This document shows, piece after piece, positions 60,776 to 64,000 of a stretch of 64,000 nucleotides of DNA. Under the pieces are notes generated by a model, which was given only the letters and a program-made list of their open reading frames with translations, had not been told where the DNA came from and did not search any database. Each line of letters opens with the position of its first letter. The first letter of the stretch is position 1. Both the position numbers and the translations under genes were made by a program. Origin of the DNA: Ligustrum vulgare (lineage: Eukaryota > Streptophyta > Magnoliopsida > Lamiales > Oleaceae); contig OY743180.1 of assembly GCA_963555705.1 (NCBI GenBank), positions 34,628,129 to 34,692,128 of the forward strand. Reading direction: 5' to 3'.

Positions 60776-63700
60776 CTAAACAAAGAGTTCCGGATGCTGG
60801 GATTTAAGCTCATCTTCCTTCTCCCAAGTAGCTTCGTTGACACCATGATTACTCCATTGAACTTTGACCAATGGAATCTCTCTGTTCCTCAAAATGTGCA
60901 CCTTTCTATCTGAGATCTTTGTTGGAGCTTCATCATATGACAAGTCCTTTTGTACATCCAATGTCTGATAACTCACTACATGATTAGGATCATGAACATA
61001 CTTTCTGAGCATCGAAACATGGAATACATTATGCACTGCAGCTAATTCTGGCGGTAGGGCAAGTCGATAAGCCAAACCACCAATCCTTTCAAGAATTTCG
61101 AAAGGACCAATGAACCGCGGTCTCAACTTCCCTTTCTGTCCAAATCTCAATACACCCTTCATTGGTGCAACTTTCAAGAAGACTTTGTCCCCCACTTGAA
61201 ATTCCAATTCCTTTCTTCTACCATCTGCGTAACTCTTTTGTCGATCTTGTGCTGTCTTTATTCTTGCTCTAATTTTATCAACTGCCTCTACTGTTTGTTC
61301 AATGATTTCTGGACCCAAAACTCTTTTGTCTCCAACTTCATCCCAATGGACAGGAGATCTGCACTTTCTACCATAAAGGGCTTCATATGGGGCCATACCT
61401 ATAGTGGCCTGAAAGCTATTATTGTAAGCGAACTCCACTAACGGTAGATATGTCTCCCAATTACCTCCAAGATCCAAAACACATGACCTCAACATGTCTT
61501 CTAGAATCTGAATGGTTCTTTCTGACTGTCCATCCGTCTGAGGATGATAAGCAGTGCTAAACTTCAATTTCGTTCCCATAGCGCCTTGCAAACTCCTCCA
61601 AAAGTTTGATGTGAATCTTGGATCCCTATCAGAAATAATGGTAACTGGAACTCCATGTAATCTGACTATCTCTCTGACGTATAACTGTGCGAGCTGTTCC
61701 ATACTGAAATTGATTTTGATTGGTAGAAAATGGGCTGACTTTGTCAAACGGTCAACCACTACCCAAATAGCATTGTGACCTCTAACTGATCTTGGAAATC
61801 CAATCACAAAGTCCATCGCTATGTGTTCCCATTTCCATTCTGGAATATCCAACGGTTTCAAAAGCCCTGATGGACTTTGATGTTCTGCCTTGACCTGCTG
61901 ACAGACAAGACATTTTTCTACAAACAAACCAATCCCTCTCTTCATGTTCCTCCACCAGAATGTATCTCGTAGATCTCGATACATTTTTGTACCTCCTGGA
62001 TGTGCAGCATACGGAGCAGAATGAGCTTCTTCCATTATCTCATTTCTTATATTTTCATCCTTAGGTACACACAACCTTCCTTTAAAAGTCAGTGCATTAT
62101 CTGCAGATATTTCAAATCCACTTCGTTTTCCTGTACCAACCTCAGTCTTAATCTTTTGCAAAAAACGGTCCATATTCTGTGCTTCCTTGATTCGATCCCT
62201 CAGTGTGGGTCGAATCATTAAAGATTCTATTCTTGCTGAAGTCTGTGTCAGTGGTATGATGACTTCTAACCTCAATTTCTCAAAGTCTTCTATCAAGTGT
62301 TCCTGTACTGTGGGTAAAACAGCTAAATGTGATCCTGTCTTCCTGCTTAAAGCATCTGCAACTACGTTAGCCTTACCCGGGTGGTAAAGGATTGTACAAT
62401 CGTAATCCTTTACTAATTCCAACCACCTCCTTTGTCTCATATTCAATTCCTTCTGTGTGAAGAAATATTTGAGACTTTTATGGTCAGTGTAGATTTCACA
62501 CTTCCCACCATAAAGATAATGACGCCATATTTTTAAAGCGTGAACTACAGCTGCAAGCTCTAAGTCATGCGTTGGATAGTTCTGTTCATACTGCTTCAAC
62601 TGTCTCGAGGCATATGCAATGACCTTTCCATGTTGCATCAACACACAACCTAAGCCCTGTTTAGAAGCATCACTATAAATGACAAACCCATCTGAACCTT
62701 CAGGTACTGTCAAAACAGGAGCTGAGACCAATCTCTGCTTAAGTTCCTGAAAACTTTTTTCACATTTTTCTGTCCATTGGAACTTCACACCCTTTCTAGT
62801 CAACTGAGTCATCGGTCCTGAAATCTTTGAGAAACCCTCAATAAATCTCCTATAATAGCCAGCCAGTCCCAAGAAACTACGAACTTCGCCTACACTGGTT
62901 GGTCTAGGCCAATATGTTACTGCTTCTACTTTAACCGGATCTACTTCAATCCCGTGGGCCGTAACCACATGACCAAGAAAACCAACGCGATCAAGCCAAA
63001 ATTCGCACTTCTTGAATTTCGCATATAATTTCTCCTTCCTTAAAGTTTCCAAAACTATACCGAGTTGTTTCTTGTGTTGCTCCTTATTCTTTGAGTACAC
63101 AAGTATGTCGTCAATAAACACTATGACAAATTGGTCCAGGTACTGATGGAACACTCGATTCATAAGGTCCATAAATACAGCTGGAGCATTGGTCAAACCA
63201 AAAGGCATGACGGTGAACTCATAGTGTCCATAACGAGTCCTGAAAGCAGTCTTTGGTATGTCACTTGCCTTAATTTTTAATTGATGATACCCCGACCTCA
63301 AGTCAATCCTCGAAAACACTGTTGCACCTCTTAGCTGGTCGAATAAGTCTTCTATCCTTGGTAGCGGGTATCTATTTTTGATAGTCAAACGATTTAACTC
63401 TCGATAGTCAATGCACATTCTCATACTCCCATCTTTCTTCTTTACAAAAAGTACTGGAGCACCCCAAGGTGATACACTTGGTCGAATGAAACCCTTTTCC
63501 AACAACTCTTCCAATTGTAATTTTAATTCTTGAAGTTCTTTTGGTGCCATTCTGTATGGGGCCTTAGAGGCTGGTGCTGCTCCGGGAACCAAGTCAATAG
63601 TAAATTCCACCTGTCTATTTTGTGGAATGCCAGGGAGATCTTCCGGAAATACATCTGAGTAGTCCCGCACAATGTTAATATCATGTATGGTCATTTCTGA

Positions 63701-64000
63701 ATGTTTAGACCCAATGACATTAACTAGGAATCCTTGACATGACTCCTTCCTCAACATTTTCTCTGCTTGTAAAGCCGATACAAGATGAGGTAGAGACTTA
63801 TACTTTGTCCCAAAGAAACGAAATTCTTCCCCTCCAGGCTGCTGAAATAATACTTCTTTCTCACGACATCGGATGGTTGCATGATTTAGTCCCAACCAGT
63901 CCATGCCTAATATAACATCAAAGTCCTTCATCTCCAAAAGATATAAATCAGCCTCTAATATTTTCCCGTCAATCTCTAATTTCAAAGCTTTAGTCATCTG
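60776..64000 (-). CDS. pol: pol polyprotein of a chromovirus (protease end, RT, RNase H, integrase, chromodomain), partial
   Basis: An open frame of at least 1073 codons that is cut by the window edge, so its real start is upstream and the first Met seen is not a start. Residues are numbered from that Met. Protease end with VILGMDWL at 28-35. RT at about 170-345 with [10 protein letters not shown] and the catalytic FIDD at 294-297. RNase H has YSDAS (Asp 443), Glu 480, YTDHKS (Asp 505) and VVADALSR (Asp 548). Integrase has the HHCC zinc site (His 659 and 666, Cys 696 and 699) and a D,D-35-E core (Asp 729, Asp 790, Glu 826). GPF lies at about 964. A chromodomain-like end at about 1018-1073 contains the IPLVKVQW and ATWEKEDE motifs; in this group it is thought to guide integration to heterochromatin. 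All catalytic residues are present and no frameshift is seen, so it may be a young and possibly active copy. Confidence 0.93.
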   Translation of the reverse strand, partial: QMTKALKLEIDGKILEADLYLLEMKDFDVILGMDWLGLNHATIRCREKEVLFQQPGGEEFRFFGTKYKSLPHLVSALQAEKMLRKESCQGFLVNVIGSKHSEMTIHDINIVRDYSDVFPEDLPGIPQNRQVEFTIDLVPGAAPASKAPYRMAPKELQELKLQLEELLEKGFIRPSVSPWGAPVLFVKKKDGSMRMCIDYRELNRLTIKNRYPLPRIEDLFDQLRGATVFSRIDLRSGYHQLKIKASDIPKTAFRTRYGHYEFTVMPFGLTNAPAVFMDLMNRVFHQYLDQFVIVFIDDILVYSKNKEQHKKQLGIVLETLRKEKLYAKFKKCEFWLDRVGFLGHVVTAHGIEVDPVKVEAVTYWPRPTSVGEVRSFLGLAGYYRRFIEGFSKISGPMTQLTRKGVKFQWTEKCEKSFQELKQRLVSAPVLTVPEGSDGFVIYSDASKQGLGCVLMQHGKVIAYASRQLKQYEQNYPTHDLELAAVVHALKIWRHYLYGGKCEIYTDHKSLKYFFTQKELNMRQRRWLELVKDYDCTILYHPGKANVVADALSRKTGSHLAVLPTVQEHLIEDFEKLRLEVIIPLTQTSARIESLMIRPTLRDRIKEAQNMDRFLQKIKTEVGTGKRSGFEISADNALTFKGRLCVPKDENIRNEIMEEAHSAPYAAHPGGTKMYRDLRDTFWWRNMKRGIGLFVEKCLVCQQVKAEHQSPSGLLKPLDIPEWKWEHIAMDFVIGFPRSVRGHNAIWVVVDRLTKSAHFLPIKINFSMEQLAQLYVREIVRLHGVPVTIISDRDPRFTSNFWRSLQGAMGTKLKFSTAYHPQTDGQSERTIQILEDMLRSCVLDLGGNWETYLPLVEFAYNNSFQATIGMAPYEALYGRKCRSPVHWDEVGDKRVLGPEIIEQTVEAVDKIRARIKTAQDRQKSYADGRRKELEFQVGDKVFLKVAPMKGVLRFGQKGKLRPRFIGPFEILERIGGLAYRLALPPELAAVHNVFHVSMLRKYVHDPNHVVSYQTLDVQKDLSYDEAPTKISDRKVHILRNREIPLVKVQWSNHGVNEATWEKEDELKSQHPELFV

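Larger units (their letters stand above)
59058..64000 (-). mobile_element. Chromodomain Ty3/gypsy element, 3' part (continues past window)
   Basis: Minus orientation: the 3' LTR (59058-60731), polypurine tract and most of pol are inside; gag, leader and 5' LTR are outside. The pol C-terminus has a chromodomain-like end and the overall sequence looks like the Tekay/Del group of chromoviruses, although the LTR is shorter than many members of that group. It is inserted in a satellite B subunit. No coding damage is visible. Confidence 0.88.

Overview
This is plant nuclear DNA, AT-rich and without host genes. Three things show it: Ty3/gypsy LTR retrotransposons of plant chromovirus type with initiator-methionine-tRNA primer sites, a large LARD-like non-autonomous LTR element, and about 36 kb of one satellite family. 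The species cannot be named from the sequence; a eudicot is a guess.

Layout: 1-5839 is a plus-strand CRM-type retrotransposon (copy 1) whose 5' LTR lies before the window. 5840-8945 is satellite. 8946-16100 is a complete minus-strand CRM-type element (copy 2) with two 916-bp LTRs and a TAAGT target duplication. 16101-36699 is satellite. 36700-46489 is a 9.8-kb element with 3.5-kb LTRs, an ACTTC target duplication and almost no coding content. 46490-59057 is satellite. 59058-64000 is the 3' part of a minus-strand chromodomain element with an open pol reading frame that runs off the window.

The satellite is the backbone and every element sits inside it. Its repeat unit is about 1.29 kb (short form) or 1.37 kb (long form). 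Each unit is built from three diverged subunits, called A, B and C here (about 430, 490 and 365-450 bp). There are 29 A-type positions in the window, three of them C/A fusions. Blocks of units are amplified together: a 2272-bp dimer, a 2582-bp dimer and a run of 1369-bp units, which is a layered higher-order repeat structure.

A long higher-order satellite interrupted by CRM-type elements, whose pol frame runs into the 3' LTR as in the centromeric retrotransposon clade, suggests centromeric or pericentromeric DNA. That is inference; the sequence cannot show CENH3 occupancy. Both CRM copies are broken (nonsense codons, frameshifts, deletions, one lost integrase catalytic residue). Only the right-hand chromovirus has an uninterrupted pol in what can be seen.

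The most unusual signals are the nested satellite organisation, a phased array of the palindrome TTACGGCCGTAA in the CRM U3 (spacings alternating about 21 and 44 bp), and a long-LTR element with TA...CA ends that still holds a decayed chromodomain-end fossil.
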